This document shows positions 8,830 through 18,166 of a DNA stretch of 64,000 bases, piece by piece (position 1 is the stretch's first letter; each line of letters starts with the position of its first letter). The DNA is from Thioclava nitratireducens (GTDB lineage: Bacteria; Pseudomonadota; Alphaproteobacteria; Rhodobacterales; Rhodobacteraceae). The DNA lies in the NCBI RefSeq assembly GCF_001940525.2, contig NZ_CP019437.1:357501-421500 (forward strand), written 5' to 3'. The notes below the pieces were generated by a model. It did not search any database, had not been told where the DNA came from, and worked only from the letters and a program-made list of their open reading frames with translations. The position numbers and the translations under genes are program-made.

Positions 8830-9971
8830 TCCGCGCCGCACTCGCAGCTCTTCTGATCTCGGCCGGGCCGCTTTGGGCGGACGGATCGGGCGACGCCGCA
8901 CTCAAGGCCTCGGCCGATCTGCGCAAAGCGATCACCGCGCTCGACGCGGCGCAGTCGAAGTCGGATCGCATTGCAGCACTAACGAAAACGATCCATGCCT
9001 ATGAACAAGGGCTGAGCGCGCTGCGCGACGGGTTGCGCCGCGCAGCGATCCGCGAGCGCGAGATCAAGCAAGGCTTCGACGCGAAACGCGAAGAGCTTGG
9101 CAGTTTGCTGGCGGTCATGTCGACCATGCAGCAATCCGACGGGCCGCTGCTGCTGCTGCATCCGTCCGGTCCCGAAGGCTCGGCGCGGTCCGGGATGGTA
9201 CTGTCCTCGGTCGCGCCCGCCTTGCAGGACGAGGCGCAGAAGCTGAGCGTCCACCTTGAGGAAATTGCGACCCTGCGCAAACTGCAGGAAAACGCGCGCG
9301 AGACGCTCGAAAAGGGGATGGTCTCGGTGACCAAGGCCCGCACAGCGCTATCGGAGGCCATTTCCGAGCGCCGCGAAAAGCTGCCGCAGCGCTATCTCGA
9401 GGAACCCGAGGAGCTGACCGCCCTGGTGCAAAGCGCCGATACGCTCGAAGGCTTCGCGACCGGGTTGAGCGATATGGAAAACGATATCGGTCCGCCGCGC
9501 GGAGATTTCGCGGGCGCAAAGGGCACGCTGAACTTGCCGGTTATCGGCTCGGTGCTGCGTGGCTTCAACGAACCGGATGCGGCAGGGATCAAACGTCCCG
9601 GCCTCGTGATTGCCAGTGAGCCGGGATCTCTGGTCACGACGCCTTGGGCTGCGACGATCCGATACCGCGGTCCCTTGCTCGACTACGGAAATGTGATGGT
9701 CCTCGAACCCGCAGATGGATATCTTCTGGTTCTTGCGGGCCTCGGAACCGTCTATGGTGAGGTCGGAGACGTGCTGCCAAAGGGCACGCCCATCGGCTTG
9801 ATGGGCGGAATTCAGCCGGGAGCGAAGGAATTCGGCAAGGAATTCGTGCAGGCGGCGACAGATGGCGCTGGTGCAGATCGCAGCGAGACGCTTTATTTGG
9901 AACTGAGAGAGGGCGGCAAGCCCGTGGACCCGACGCCGTGGTTCATCCAGACAAAAGACGACAAGGGTTGA
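8826..9971 (+). CDS. EnvC-like murein hydrolase activator with a degenerate LytM domain
   Basis: The GTG at 8826 overlaps the gpmI stop (GTGA) and opens a 381-residue protein with a signal peptide ending near PLWA. A long helical, coiled-coil region (about 25-200) is followed by a carboxy-terminal LytM/M23 fold. The catalytic positions look lost: the usual zinc-ligand histidine near the start of the domain reads GIKRPGLVI, and the usual YAHL reads LAGL. This resembles E. coli EnvC, which does not cut peptidoglycan itself but activates amidases at the division site. It directly precedes ctpA, a common gpmI-envC-ctpA order in proteobacteria. Confidence 0.85.
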   Translation: MIRAALAALLISAGPLWADGSGDAALKASADLRKAITALDAAQSKSDRIAALTKTIHAYEQGLSALRDGLRRAAIREREIKQGFDAKREELGSLLAVMSTMQQSDGPLLLLHPSGPEGSARSGMVLSSVAPALQDEAQKLSVHLEEIATLRKLQENARETLEKGMVSVTKARTALSEAISERREKLPQRYLEEPEELTALVQSADTLEGFATGLSDMENDIGPPRGDFAGAKGTLNLPVIGSVLRGFNEPDAAGIKRPGLVIASEPGSLVTTPWAATIRYRGPLLDYGNVMVLEPADGYLLVLAGLGTVYGEVGDVLPKGTPIGLMGGIQPGAKEFGKEFVQAATDGAGADRSETLYLELREGGKPVDPTPWFIQTKDDKG

Positions 9972-9973
9972 GT

Positions 9974-11389
9974 ATGAAAAAGTTCATGATGGCAGCGGTT
10001 GGCGGGACGCTTGCGGGCGCGCTTCTGTCCACGCAAGTCGCGGCGCCGCTGATGGCCGAGGAAACGAAACGCAACGAAACCGTCTACCAGCAGCTGGACC
10101 TGTTCGGCGACATCTTCGAGAAGATCCGCCAGGACTATGTCGAGCCGGTCGATAGCAAGAAGCTGATCGAAGCCGCAATCAACGGCATGCTCAGCTCTCT
10201 CGACCCGCATTCCAGCTACCTGCCGCCTTCCGATTACAGCGATATGCGCGTGCAGACGCGCGGTTCGTTCGGCGGTCTCGGTATCGAGGTCACGCAGGAA
10301 GACGGCTTCGTGAAGGTGGTTTCGCCGATGGACGGCACGCCCGCGGCCGAAGCCGGCATTCAGTCCGGCGATTTCATCACCGCGGTCGATGGCGAGTCCC
10401 TGATGGGTATCCCGCTCGATCAGGCAGTCGACAAGATGCGTGGGCCGGTCGGCTCGGACATCACCGTGACCATCGTCCGCGAAGGCGAGCAGGATCCGTT
10501 CGACGTCACGCTGACCCGCGACACGATCAAGCTGACCGCCGTGAAGGGGCGCCATGACGGCGATACCGTCATTCTGCGCATCACCACCTTCAACGACCAG
10601 ACCTTCCCGAACCTCGAATCCTCGATCAAGGAGCAGGTGAAAGAGGTCGGCGGCATGGACAAGGTCGACGGCTTCATCATCGACCTGCGCAACAACCCCG
10701 GCGGTCTTCTGACGCAGGCGATCAAGACGGCGGATGCGTTCCTCGACAAGGGTGAGATCGTCTCCACCCGCGGTCGGAACCCGCAGGATAGCGAGCGCTT
10801 CAACGCGACCGCGGGCGACATGGCCGACGGCAAGCCGATCGTCGTGCTGATCAACGGCGGCTCGGCGTCGGCTTCGGAAATCGTGACCGGCGCGCTGCAG
10901 GATCATCACCGCGCGATCGTCGTCGGCACCAAGAGCTTCGGGAAAGGCTCGGTCCAGACGGTCATGCCGATCCAGGGCGAGGGCGCGATGCGTCTGACCA
11001 CCGCGCGCTACTACACGCCGTCGGGTCGTTCGATTCAGTCGCTGGGCATTGCTCCCGACGTTGTCGTGCCGCAGCCCGATCAGCCGAAATCGCAGGATAA
11101 GGCGGCCGCTGAAGGCGACAACGCCCGCAAGATGACCTCCGAGGCCGATCTGAAAGGTGCAATCACCAACGACTCGATGACCGAGGACGAGAAGAAACAG
11201 GCCGAGGACGAGCGCGCGAAAGCCGAAGAGGCCGCGAAGCGCCGGATGGAAGATTTCCAGATGTCCTACGCGATTGACCTGATCAAAGGCCTCTCGGCCA
11301 TCGCGCCGGAAGCCAAGGCTGACACCGCGTCGACGCAGCAAGCCGAAGCGCCGAGCGCCGACAGCAAAACCGACACGCAGCAGAATTGA
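9974..11389 (+). CDS. ctpA: Carboxy-terminal processing protease (S41 family)
   Basis: This periplasmic serine protease trims or degrades proteins from the carboxy end. The 471-residue protein has an amino-terminal export signal, a PDZ domain at about residues 95-180 (GGLGIEV ... SGDFITAVDG), and the S41 core. The catalytic serine lies in GGSASASEI (296-303) and the general-base lysine is Lys324 in SFGKG. The acidic, alanine-rich tail after residue 380 looks disordered. I chose the ATG at 9974, three bases after the upstream stop, because it fits the signal peptide. A tetraloop terminator follows. Confidence 0.95.
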   Translation: MKKFMMAAVGGTLAGALLSTQVAAPLMAEETKRNETVYQQLDLFGDIFEKIRQDYVEPVDSKKLIEAAINGMLSSLDPHSSYLPPSDYSDMRVQTRGSFGGLGIEVTQEDGFVKVVSPMDGTPAAEAGIQSGDFITAVDGESLMGIPLDQAVDKMRGPVGSDITVTIVREGEQDPFDVTLTRDTIKLTAVKGRHDGDTVILRITTFNDQTFPNLESSIKEQVKEVGGMDKVDGFIIDLRNNPGGLLTQAIKTADAFLDKGEIVSTRGRNPQDSERFNATAGDMADGKPIVVLINGGSASASEIVTGALQDHHRAIVVGTKSFGKGSVQTVMPIQGEGAMRLTTARYYTPSGRSIQSLGIAPDVVVPQPDQPKSQDKAAAEGDNARKMTSEADLKGAITNDSMTEDEKKQAEDERAKAEEAAKRRMEDFQMSYAIDLIKGLSAIAPEAKADTASTQQAEAPSADSKTDTQQN

Positions 11390-11393
11390 GGGG

Positions 11394-11416
11394 AAGGGGC
11401 CTTCGGGCCCCTTTTT
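11394..11416 (+). terminator. Terminator with UUCG tetraloop after ctpA
   Basis: An 8-bp stem, AAGGGGCC paired with GGCCCCTT, closes a TTCG tetraloop and runs into five T residues. It lies between ctpA and rppH and ends only three bases before the rppH start, so rppH probably relies on read-through or on a promoter inside ctpA. Confidence 0.88.
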
Positions 11417-11419
11417 CAT

Positions 11420-11905
11420 ATGACTCCCGAAGAAATCGTTAAACTTCCTTACCGCCGCAATGTCGGCGTCGTTCTGATGAACCCCGCGGGCCTCGTCTTC
11501 GCGGGCCAGCGCATCGACAATCCTGGACCGGCCTGGCAGATGCCGCAGGGCGGGATCGACAAGGGTGAAAAGCCGAAAGAAGCCGCACTGCGCGAGTTGG
11601 AAGAAGAAACCGGGGTGAACCCCGATCTCGTCGAAATCGTCGCGAAAACCTCCGGTTGGGTACGCTACGACCTGCCGCACGATCTTGTGCCGAAAATCTG
11701 GAACGGTCGCTGGCGCGGGCAGGAGCAGAAATGGTTCCTGATGCGCTTCCTCGGCTCCGACGATCAGGTGCGCATCGACACCGACCATCCCGAATTCTCG
11801 GTCTGGCAGTGGATGCCCTTCGACGAACTGGTCGAGAAGATCGTCCCCTTCAAACGCTCGGTCTACGAGGCCGTTCGCGCCGAATTCAGAGACTATCTCG
11901 GCTGA
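11420..11905 (+). CDS. rppH: RNA pyrophosphohydrolase (Nudix)
   Basis: RppH removes pyrophosphate from the 5' end of mRNA and so starts RNase E-dependent decay. A complete Nudix box (G-x5-E-x7-REUxEExGU) spans residues 44-66, with Gly44, Glu50, Arg58 and Glu59-Glu63 in place. The 161-residue length and [13 protein letters not shown] segment fit RppH rather than a generic Nudix enzyme. The stop is only four bases from the convergent nadC stop. Confidence 0.95.
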   Translation: MTPEEIVKLPYRRNVGVVLMNPAGLVFAGQRIDNPGPAWQMPQGGIDKGEKPKEAALRELEEETGVNPDLVEIVAKTSGWVRYDLPHDLVPKIWNGRWRGQEQKWFLMRFLGSDDQVRIDTDHPEFSVWQWMPFDELVEKIVPFKRSVYEAVRAEFRDYLG

Positions 11906-11909
11906 ATTC

Positions 11910-12746
11910 TTAGAAATCGAGGCCCAGATCGAGCGTCCGCGCCGAATGGGTGAGCGCACCGGAAGAGATGTAATCCACGCCGGTCGCTGCCACTTCGGCA
12001 ATCCGCTCGAGCGTCATGTTCCCCGAGGCTTCCAGTACGACGCGGCCCGCATTAAGCGCCACGGCCGCACGCAGCTCCGCGCTGTCCATATTGTCGAGCA
12101 GGATGACATCGGCGCCACCGATTTTCAGCGCCTCTTCCATCTGGCGCAGCGTGTCGACTTCCAGCTCGATCCGCATCATGTGACTGCGCGCCGCTTTCGC
12201 CGCTTCGAGCACCGCGCGCACGCTCCCGGCGGCCGCAATATGGTTATCCTTGATCAGGATCGCGTCCGACAGGCCGTAACGATGGTTGAAACCGCCACCA
12301 TGGGTCACCGCTGCTTTCTCGAGCGCGCGTAGACCCGGGGTGGTCTTCCGGGTGCAAGTGATACGCGCCTTCGTGCCTTCGGTTTTCGCGACGAAGCTCG
12401 CGGTTTTCGTGGCAATCCCGCTGAGGCGTCCCGCGAAATTCAGCGCCACCCGCTCCGCCATCAGGATCGAGGCGGCCGAGCCATCGACCGTCAGCAAGGT
12501 CTCCCCGGCTTGGCACGGTTTACCATCCGCGATCAGTATCGAGACGCGCAACGTCGGATCGATCAGTCGAAACGCCATCGCCGCGACCTGCATCCCTGAA
12601 GCGACGCCATCTTCCCGCGCTTTCAGTCGCGCGGAATAGGTCTTGCCCGCCGGAATCACCGCCTTCGTCGTCGCGTCGCCCATCGGCGAAAGGTCTTCGA
12701 CCAGCGCGGCGCGGACAATCGGTTCGATCAGCAAATCGGGCAACAT
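11910..12746 (-). CDS. nadC: Nicotinate-nucleotide pyrophosphorylase (quinolinate phosphoribosyltransferase)
   Basis: NadC joins quinolinate and phosphoribosyl pyrophosphate into nicotinate mononucleotide, with loss of CO2. The 278-residue protein shows family stretches such as ITCTRKTTPGLRALEKAAVTHGGGFNHRYGLSDAILIKDNH in the middle, with its basic phosphate-binding residues, and VILLDNMDSAEL and VLEASGNMTLERI later. It is the last gene of nadABC, one base after nadB, and meets rppH tail to tail. Confidence 0.96.
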   Translation of the reverse strand: MLPDLLIEPIVRAALVEDLSPMGDATTKAVIPAGKTYSARLKAREDGVASGMQVAAMAFRLIDPTLRVSILIADGKPCQAGETLLTVDGSAASILMAERVALNFAGRLSGIATKTASFVAKTEGTKARITCTRKTTPGLRALEKAAVTHGGGFNHRYGLSDAILIKDNHIAAAGSVRAVLEAAKAARSHMMRIELEVDTLRQMEEALKIGGADVILLDNMDSAELRAAVALNAGRVVLEASGNMTLERIAEVAATGVDYISSGALTHSARTLDLGLDF

Positions 12747-12747
12747 A

Positions 12748-14298
12748 TCAGTCCTCCAGGGCTGCGGCGCGAATTTTCAGCGCCTCCTCCAGCGTGATTT
12801 TCGTTCTTTTCGCCAATTTTGGGTCCATGTCCGGAAAATCGGAACGGAAATGGCCGCCGCGGCTCTCTTGGCGCGCAAGCGCCGCTGCAGCGATCAACGT
12901 GGCCGTAGCGGTCATGTTCCGCATCGTTTCCGTGCGGGCCTCAGCCTCAATCTTCGCAATGACGCGCAGGGCCGCCTTCAATCCCTCCGCATCGCGCACG
13001 ACACCGACACCATCGGTCATCGCGTTGCGCAGCACCTGCACGGCTGCCTCGTTCACCGGGACATCGCCGTCGGGAAACGCGGGGGTTACCGGCTCAGCGT
13101 CGGCGATATCTCCAAGCTCAGCAGCGATACCGACAGCGCAAATCCGTGCGAAAACCAAAGCCTCAAGCAACCCGTTCGACGCTAGACGGTTCGCGCCATG
13201 CAGCCCGGTCGACGAGGCCTCGCCGCAAACCCAGAGCCGGTCGAGCGAACTGCGTCCCTCCGTATCGGTATCCACTCCGCCCATATGATAATGTGCGGCC
13301 GGCGCAACGGGGATGACGCCGGAAACAGGGTCTATTCCGGCCCGTTCGCAGGCTTCGGCAACGGCGGGGAAGCGGGTCAGGACTTCGGCCCCTAGGGCTG
13401 CACGCGTATCCAAAGCGGGTTCGCGCCCGGCCTGTCGCTCCAGGTAAACCGCCCGCGCCACAATATCGCGCGGAGCAAGCTCCGCGTCGGGATGAACGGA
13501 GAGCATGAAGCGCTCGCCATCCGCGTTAACGAGTATTGCACCTTCACCGCGCAGCGCTTCGGTCGCGAGCGGGGCAGGGTCTTCGCCACTGGCGATCGCG
13601 GTCGGGTGGAACTGTACGAATTCCGGATCGGCGATCCGCGCGCCAGCGCGCGCAGCCATCCCGATGACCTGCCCACGGATCCGAGGCGGGTTTGTCGTAA
13701 CGGAAAACAGCCCGCCGGACCCGCCGCCCGCAAGCAAAACCGCCGGGCTTTTGATCAGAACGGGCCCCGAAGGCTCAAATGCGCGTTCGATCCACACGCC
13801 GGTCACGCGGTCGTCTTCGGTCTCCAGATACGTGGCCAGGACGCCTTCGAGAACCTGAACCGAGGGTGCCTGCCGGACTGCCGCGACGAGAGTCTGCATG
13901 ATCTCGCGACCCGCCTGATCGCCTTTCACCCGGACGACCCGCGCGTGACTGTGCGCTGCCTCGCGCGACATCACGTAGTCGCCCTCGAGATCGCGATCGA
14001 AGGGCGTTCCGAGTTCGGTCAATGCGAGGATGTGCTGACGTGCTTCTTCGGTGACCAAATGGGCGATTTGCGGTGAAACAGTGCCTGCTCCGGCGATCAT
14101 CGTGTCGCGTGCATGCGCCGCAGGCGTGTCGCTGACCGACATCGCCGCCGCGACACCCCCCTGGGCCCAAGCCGATGATGCGCCTTCGCCCAGAGTTTCC
14201 GGCGAGATGATGAGAACGGGGCGGGGCGCGAGGCTTAGGGCCGCGTAAAGTGCGCCCAAGCCCGCGCCGACGATGACGATCCGCTGCGTTTCGATCAC
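12748..14298 (-). CDS. nadB: L-aspartate oxidase
   Basis: NadB is an FAD enzyme that oxidises L-aspartate to iminoaspartate, the substrate of NadA. The dinucleotide-binding motif IVIVGAGLGALYAALSL lies near the amino end. The flavin-site stretch HYHMGGVDTDTEGRSSLDRLWVCGEASSTGLHGANRLASN is typical of the succinate dehydrogenase/fumarate reductase flavoprotein family. I place the start at the GTG at 14298 (516 residues), which overlaps the nadA stop as GTGA; the longer open frame upstream lies inside nadA and is not needed. Confidence 0.96.
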   Translation of the reverse strand: MIETQRIVIVGAGLGALYAALSLAPRPVLIISPETLGEGASSAWAQGGVAAAMSVSDTPAAHARDTMIAGAGTVSPQIAHLVTEEARQHILALTELGTPFDRDLEGDYVMSREAAHSHARVVRVKGDQAGREIMQTLVAAVRQAPSVQVLEGVLATYLETEDDRVTGVWIERAFEPSGPVLIKSPAVLLAGGGSGGLFSVTTNPPRIRGQVIGMAARAGARIADPEFVQFHPTAIASGEDPAPLATEALRGEGAILVNADGERFMLSVHPDAELAPRDIVARAVYLERQAGREPALDTRAALGAEVLTRFPAVAEACERAGIDPVSGVIPVAPAAHYHMGGVDTDTEGRSSLDRLWVCGEASSTGLHGANRLASNGLLEALVFARICAVGIAAELGDIADAEPVTPAFPDGDVPVNEAAVQVLRNAMTDGVGVVRDAEGLKAALRVIAKIEAEARTETMRNMTATATLIAAAALARQESRGGHFRSDFPDMDPKLAKRTKITLEEALKIRAAALED

Positions 14299-15347
14299 TT
14301 CGCCAGCGTCCGGGAGAGTTCGATCATCCGCTCGACCGCGACGCGCGCTTTCTCGGCAATCTGCGGGTCGACGATCACTTCCTCGGTCCCGGTATGCAGC
14401 GACCACAGGATTTTTTCGAGCGTGATTTTCTTCATGTAGGGGCACATATTGCACGGACCCACAAAATCTACTTCCGGTAGCGCGTCGGCGATGTTGGATG
14501 CCATAGAGCATTCCGTCACCAACATGGCCTCTTTTGGCTTGTTGGTTTCGACGTATTTAATGATCCCCGACGTCGAGCCCGAGAAATCGGAGGCCGCGAC
14601 AACATCCGGCGGGCATTCCGGGTGCGCGATGATCCGGGTATTTGGGTGCATCGCGCGGAAGTCACTGATATCCTTGGCAGTGTACTGCTCGTGGACGATG
14701 CACGAACCTTCCCACCAAACCACATTCTTCTCGGGAACCTCGTTCGCCACGTTCTGCGCAAGGTACTGATCCGGGGTCATGATGACCGTGTCACTCTCCA
14801 TCGCACGCACGATCTGCGCGGCGTTGGACGAGGTGCAGCAGATGTCGGACGCGGCTTTCACCTCGGCTGTTGTGTTAACGTAGCTTACCACGGGCGCGCC
14901 CGGGTATTTCGAGCGCATCTCCGCAATGCCGTCAGCGGTGATCGACTCCGCCAGCGAGCAGCCGGCTTTCATATCTGGGATCAGGACGGTCTTGGCCGGG
15001 TTCAGGATTTTTGACGTTTCGGCCATGAAGTGCACACCGCATTGGACGATCGTGCCCGCCTGAACTTTGGTCGCTTCGATAGCAAGCTGCAGACTATCAC
15101 CTACTACATCTGCCACGCCGTGGTAGATTTCCGGCGTCATGTAGTTGTGAGCAAGAATTACCGCGTTCTTCTCTCTCTTCAACTGGTTGATTGCGCGGAT
15201 ATACGGCGCGTAACGCGCGAAATCCGGAAGGGGGATAACGCGATCCATCTTTGCGTGGATCTCGTGCATTTCCTCGGCCAGCTCGATGGACGGCGCAAGA
15301 TCATAGGTCTCGGCCAGCGTGGCACGCATTTCAGTCAGGTCCAGCAT
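14295..15347 (-). CDS. nadA: Quinolinate synthase A
   Basis: NadA condenses iminoaspartate with dihydroxyacetone phosphate to give quinolinate and needs a [4Fe-4S] cluster. The 350-residue protein shows ILAHNYMTPEIYHGVADVVGDSLQLA, a cysteine in QCGVHFMAET and a late cysteine pair in GPCNMCPYMKKITLEKIL. It is the first gene of a nadA-nadB-nadC operon joined by a four-base overlap and a one-base gap. The 102 bases upstream hold its promoter, but no operator I can name. Confidence 0.96.
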   Translation of the reverse strand: MLDLTEMRATLAETYDLAPSIELAEEMHEIHAKMDRVIPLPDFARYAPYIRAINQLKREKNAVILAHNYMTPEIYHGVADVVGDSLQLAIEATKVQAGTIVQCGVHFMAETSKILNPAKTVLIPDMKAGCSLAESITADGIAEMRSKYPGAPVVSYVNTTAEVKAASDICCTSSNAAQIVRAMESDTVIMTPDQYLAQNVANEVPEKNVVWWEGSCIVHEQYTAKDISDFRAMHPNTRIIAHPECPPDVVAASDFSGSTSGIIKYVETNKPKEAMLVTECSMASNIADALPEVDFVGPCNMCPYMKKITLEKILWSLHTGTEEVIVDPQIAEKARVAVERMIELSRTLAK

Positions 15348-15449
15348 GGACGGTACTCCCGCTCTCTCCCTAAGAAGCCCCCGATTTAAGGGAGGTTGAC
15401 GCTCGGTTAAATGGGAAACTTGTTTATTTTGATAGAAAAGGCGCCGACG

Positions 15450-16157
15450 TCAGTCGTAACGGTTCCAGATCGCCGCTTCTCCCAGCTTGGCGACAAAGGC
15501 AGCATGGGCTTCTGCTTCTTCAGCAGTCAAACGTGGGGGCAGGGGCTCCGGACGGGGCTTCGGACGCCAGTTTTGATTTGCGCCGGCTTGCAATTTCTGA
15601 CCGGTTTCAACGGGTTGCAGTCCAAAGCCCGGCTGCCGACCGCCAATCAGCTCAAGGTAAACCTCAGCCAAAATCTCACTGTCGAGCAGCGCGCCGTGCA
15701 AAGTCCGCGACGAGTTGTCGATGCCGAAACGACGGCAGAGCGCGTCGAGCGTCGCGGGCGAGCCAGGAAATCTACGCCGTGCCATCGCGAGCGTATCGAG
15801 CGCGCGTTCATCCGGGATCAGAGGCATTCCGGCCCAGCGAAGCTCGGCATTCAGAAATTTCATGTCGAACTTGGCGTTGTGGATCACGAGGACCGAGTCC
15901 GTGCCGATGAAATTCAGGAAATCGAGGCCGATCTGGGCGAATTTGGGCTTGTCCGACAGGAATTCGTCGCCCAATCCATGCACTTGGAAGGCTTCCTGCG
16001 GCATCGAGCGCTCGGGGTTAATGTATTGGTGATAGGTGTTACCGGTGGGCATGTGATTGAACAGCTCAACCGCGCCGATCTCGACGATCCGATCGCCGTC
16101 TTCCGGCTCGAAACCTGTGGTTTCGGTATCGAGAACGATTTCACGCATTTTGCTCAC
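15450..16157 (-). CDS. dnaQ: DNA polymerase III epsilon subunit (proofreading exonuclease)
   Basis: DnaQ is the 3'-5' exonuclease of the replicative polymerase. The DEDDh motifs are all visible: [16 protein letters not shown] near residue 7 (ExoI), [10 protein letters not shown] near 95 (ExoII) and [10 protein letters not shown] (ExoIII). The carboxy-terminal region, rich in proline and alanine, matches the part that binds the alpha subunit. It starts inside the 3' end of coaE (17-base overlap) and belongs to the maf-aroE-coaE-dnaQ unit, which is common next to the origin in this group. Confidence 0.95.
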   Translation of the reverse strand: MSKMREIVLDTETTGFEPEDGDRIVEIGAVELFNHMPTGNTYHQYINPERSMPQEAFQVHGLGDEFLSDKPKFAQIGLDFLNFIGTDSVLVIHNAKFDMKFLNAELRWAGMPLIPDERALDTLAMARRRFPGSPATLDALCRRFGIDNSSRTLHGALLDSEILAEVYLELIGGRQPGFGLQPVETGQKLQAGANQNWRPKPRPEPLPPRLTAEEAEAHAAFVAKLGEAAIWNRYD

Positions 16158-16740
16158 CCCTGATCTGCGCGATCAGGTTTCGCACATCTTGGCGGGTCTG
16201 CTCAAGATCGACGGTTTCGATGATGAAGGTCGCGCGGCGGCGTTTCTCTGCGTCCGGCATCTGTCGCGACAGGATGAAATCGAGCTGCGCCTCGGTCATC
16301 TCCGGCCGCTCCAGGACGCGCGCGCGCTGAACCTCCGCCGGCGCGGAAACGACAAGAGTGGCATCGCAAGCAGCATCAGCCCCGGTTTCGAACAAAAGAG
16401 GGATGTCGAGGAGGATCAGATCCGCCTCTGAGTGATCCGCGATGAACTGGCTACGAGAGGCCGTCGTGAGTGGGTGAACGATCTCTTCAACGCGGTTTAG
16501 AGCCGTTTTGTCGTTCGCGAGCAGTTTTTTCAGCTCCACCCGATCCACTGCGCCCGCCTTGATCGCAGAGGGAAAAGCGGCGGCGATCGGCGCAACGGCC
16601 GCACCATCCTTCGCATAGAGATCATGCACCGTCTGATCCGCATCCCACACGGGCACGCCGGCCTCGGCGAACATCGCGGCGGTCGTGGATTTCCCCATCC
16701 CGATGGAGCCGGTCAGACCGAGCAGGAAAGGCTTGCTCAT
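16141..16740 (-). CDS. coaE: Dephospho-CoA kinase
   Basis: CoaE phosphorylates the ribose 3'-OH of dephospho-CoA, the last step of coenzyme A synthesis. The P-loop [12 protein letters not shown] spans residues 8-19, and [12 protein letters not shown] and [15 protein letters not shown] are family hallmarks. I use the ATG at 16740 ([11 protein letters not shown], 199 residues), which overlaps the aroE stop as ATGA; an upstream extension would lie inside aroE. Confidence 0.96.
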   Translation of the reverse strand: MSKPFLLGLTGSIGMGKSTTAAMFAEAGVPVWDADQTVHDLYAKDGAAVAPIAAAFPSAIKAGAVDRVELKKLLANDKTALNRVEEIVHPLTTASRSQFIADHSEADLILLDIPLLFETGADAACDATLVVSAPAEVQRARVLERPEMTEAQLDFILSRQMPDAEKRRRATFIIETVDLEQTRQDVRNLIAQIRGEQNA

Positions 16741-17576
16741 CCCCCGAGCACCGCGTTGCGGACGGTTTCGCCGACTTCCGGGCGCTGGCCGAACCAACGC
16801 TCAAATCCCGGGACGGCTTGATGCAAGAGCATGCCAAGCCCGTCGACCACGGTGCATCCCGCGTCTTCGGCCTCGGTGAGAAATTTGGTCTTAAGGGGTG
16901 TATACACGAGATCACAGCAAGTCGCGCTGGGACGCAATGCATCGAGCGGAACGCGAAACTCCGACTTGCCTATCATACCGAGCGACGTCGTGTTCACCAC
17001 CGTCGCCGCATCTTCGAGCATATTGCCCGCCCGCACCCAATCGTAAACGACCAGACGCGCCCCGAATTCCTGACGCAGCGCATCGGCGCGCGCCCGCGTC
17101 CGGTTCGAGATACGGATTTCCGGCGCTCCGCTTTCCAGAAGCGAAGCGACGATGGCGCGCGCGGCCCCGCCTGCGCCGAGAACGGCAGCCGGGCCAGACT
17201 TCGGGTCCCAGTTCGGGGCATTCTGCCTCAGATTAGCGATGAAACCGTAACCATCTGTATTATCTGCGTAAATCTTGCCATCCGGGCGGAACACCAAGGT
17301 ATTCGCAGCGCCGATAAGGGCCGCGCGATCGGAGATGACATCGGCAATCTCGAGCGCGCGGATCTTGTGCGGGATCGTCACATTCGTGCCGACGAACCCC
17401 GCCTTGGGCAAGGTCCGAAGCACGGTTTCCAGATCGTCACTGGCCACATCCATCGGAACATAGAACCCTTCGATCCCGTATTCTGCAAACCATGTGCGGA
17501 ATAGAAGCGGCGAGCGCGAATGCGCGACCGGCGATCCGATGACGCCAGCGAGGGGAATGCGCGGATGATCCGTCAT
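16737..17576 (-). CDS. aroE: Shikimate dehydrogenase
   Basis: AroE reduces 3-dehydroshikimate to shikimate with NADPH. The substrate-binding amino domain shows [16 protein letters not shown] and NVTIPHK with its catalytic lysine, then the nucleotide-binding [14 protein letters not shown]. Length (279) is standard. It sits between maf and coaE with four-base overlaps at both ends, so the three genes are translationally linked. Confidence 0.96.
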   Translation of the reverse strand: MTDHPRIPLAGVIGSPVAHSRSPLLFRTWFAEYGIEGFYVPMDVASDDLETVLRTLPKAGFVGTNVTIPHKIRALEIADVISDRAALIGAANTLVFRPDGKIYADNTDGYGFIANLRQNAPNWDPKSGPAAVLGAGGAARAIVASLLESGAPEIRISNRTRARADALRQEFGARLVVYDWVRAGNMLEDAATVVNTTSLGMIGKSEFRVPLDALRPSATCCDLVYTPLKTKFLTEAEDAGCTVVDGLGMLLHQAVPGFERWFGQRPEVGETVRNAVLGG

Positions 17577-18166
17577 GTCGTGAAATCTCCTCGGGCATGA
17601 AGCCAGTTAAGGAATTCGATCAAGGGAAGGCCCAGGACAGCAAAATAATCGCCTTGGACACGGGAGAAAAGACGCACGCCTTCCTCCTCGAGCTTGTAGC
17701 TGCCCACGGACCAGCGGATGCTCTCCCAGTTCCGGGCGACGTAATCGTCGATGAAGGGCGCAGTAAGCTCATGCATCGTCAGACGCACTTCGCCCACATG
17801 ACGCCAAAGCGGCTCGCCATCCCGGATCGCAACCATCGCGGAAAGCAGTTTGTGGGTTTGGCCGGAGAGGGCACGCAACTGCGATTTCGCGTCCTCCGGT
17901 GTCTCCGGCTTCGACAAGACCGTGCCTTTAAGCTCCAGAACCTGATCCGCGCCGACCACCAGTTCTCCGGGATGGCGCGCCGACAGTTTCGCAGCCTTCA
18001 TCTCGGCGAGAAGGTCCGCGACATCGCGCGGCTTTGCCTCTTCGGCCTCCAAACTCCGCCTGATCGTGTCCTCGTCAATGCGCGCGGGCGCGACCGTCAC
18101 CGACAGACCGGCGTTGCGCAGAAGCTGCGCGCGGATTTCTGAAGCGGAGGCAAGGAGGATGTTCAT
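17573..18166 (-). CDS. Maf-like nucleoside triphosphate pyrophosphatase
   Basis: Maf proteins hydrolyse non-canonical or modified nucleoside triphosphates to monophosphates. The amino end reads [18 protein letters not shown], with the conserved Ser-Ala-Ser and Arg, and [33 protein letters not shown] is the family core. I choose the ATG at 18166 (197 residues), because the upstream extension is basic, unlike the family, and lies in the putative origin region. It heads the maf-aroE-coaE-dnaQ operon, reading away from oriC. Confidence 0.93.
   Translation of the reverse strand: MNILLASASEIRAQLLRNAGLSVTVAPARIDEDTIRRSLEAEEAKPRDVADLLAEMKAAKLSARHPGELVVGADQVLELKGTVLSKPETPEDAKSQLRALSGQTHKLLSAMVAIRDGEPLWRHVGEVRLTMHELTAPFIDDYVARNWESIRWSVGSYKLEEEGVRLFSRVQGDYFAVLGLPLIEFLNWLHARGDFTT

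Noticed and set aside
9893..12001. 702-residue open frame on the minus strand
   Set aside because: It is antisense to ctpA and rppH, which have intact catalytic motifs; the translation has no recognisable domain.
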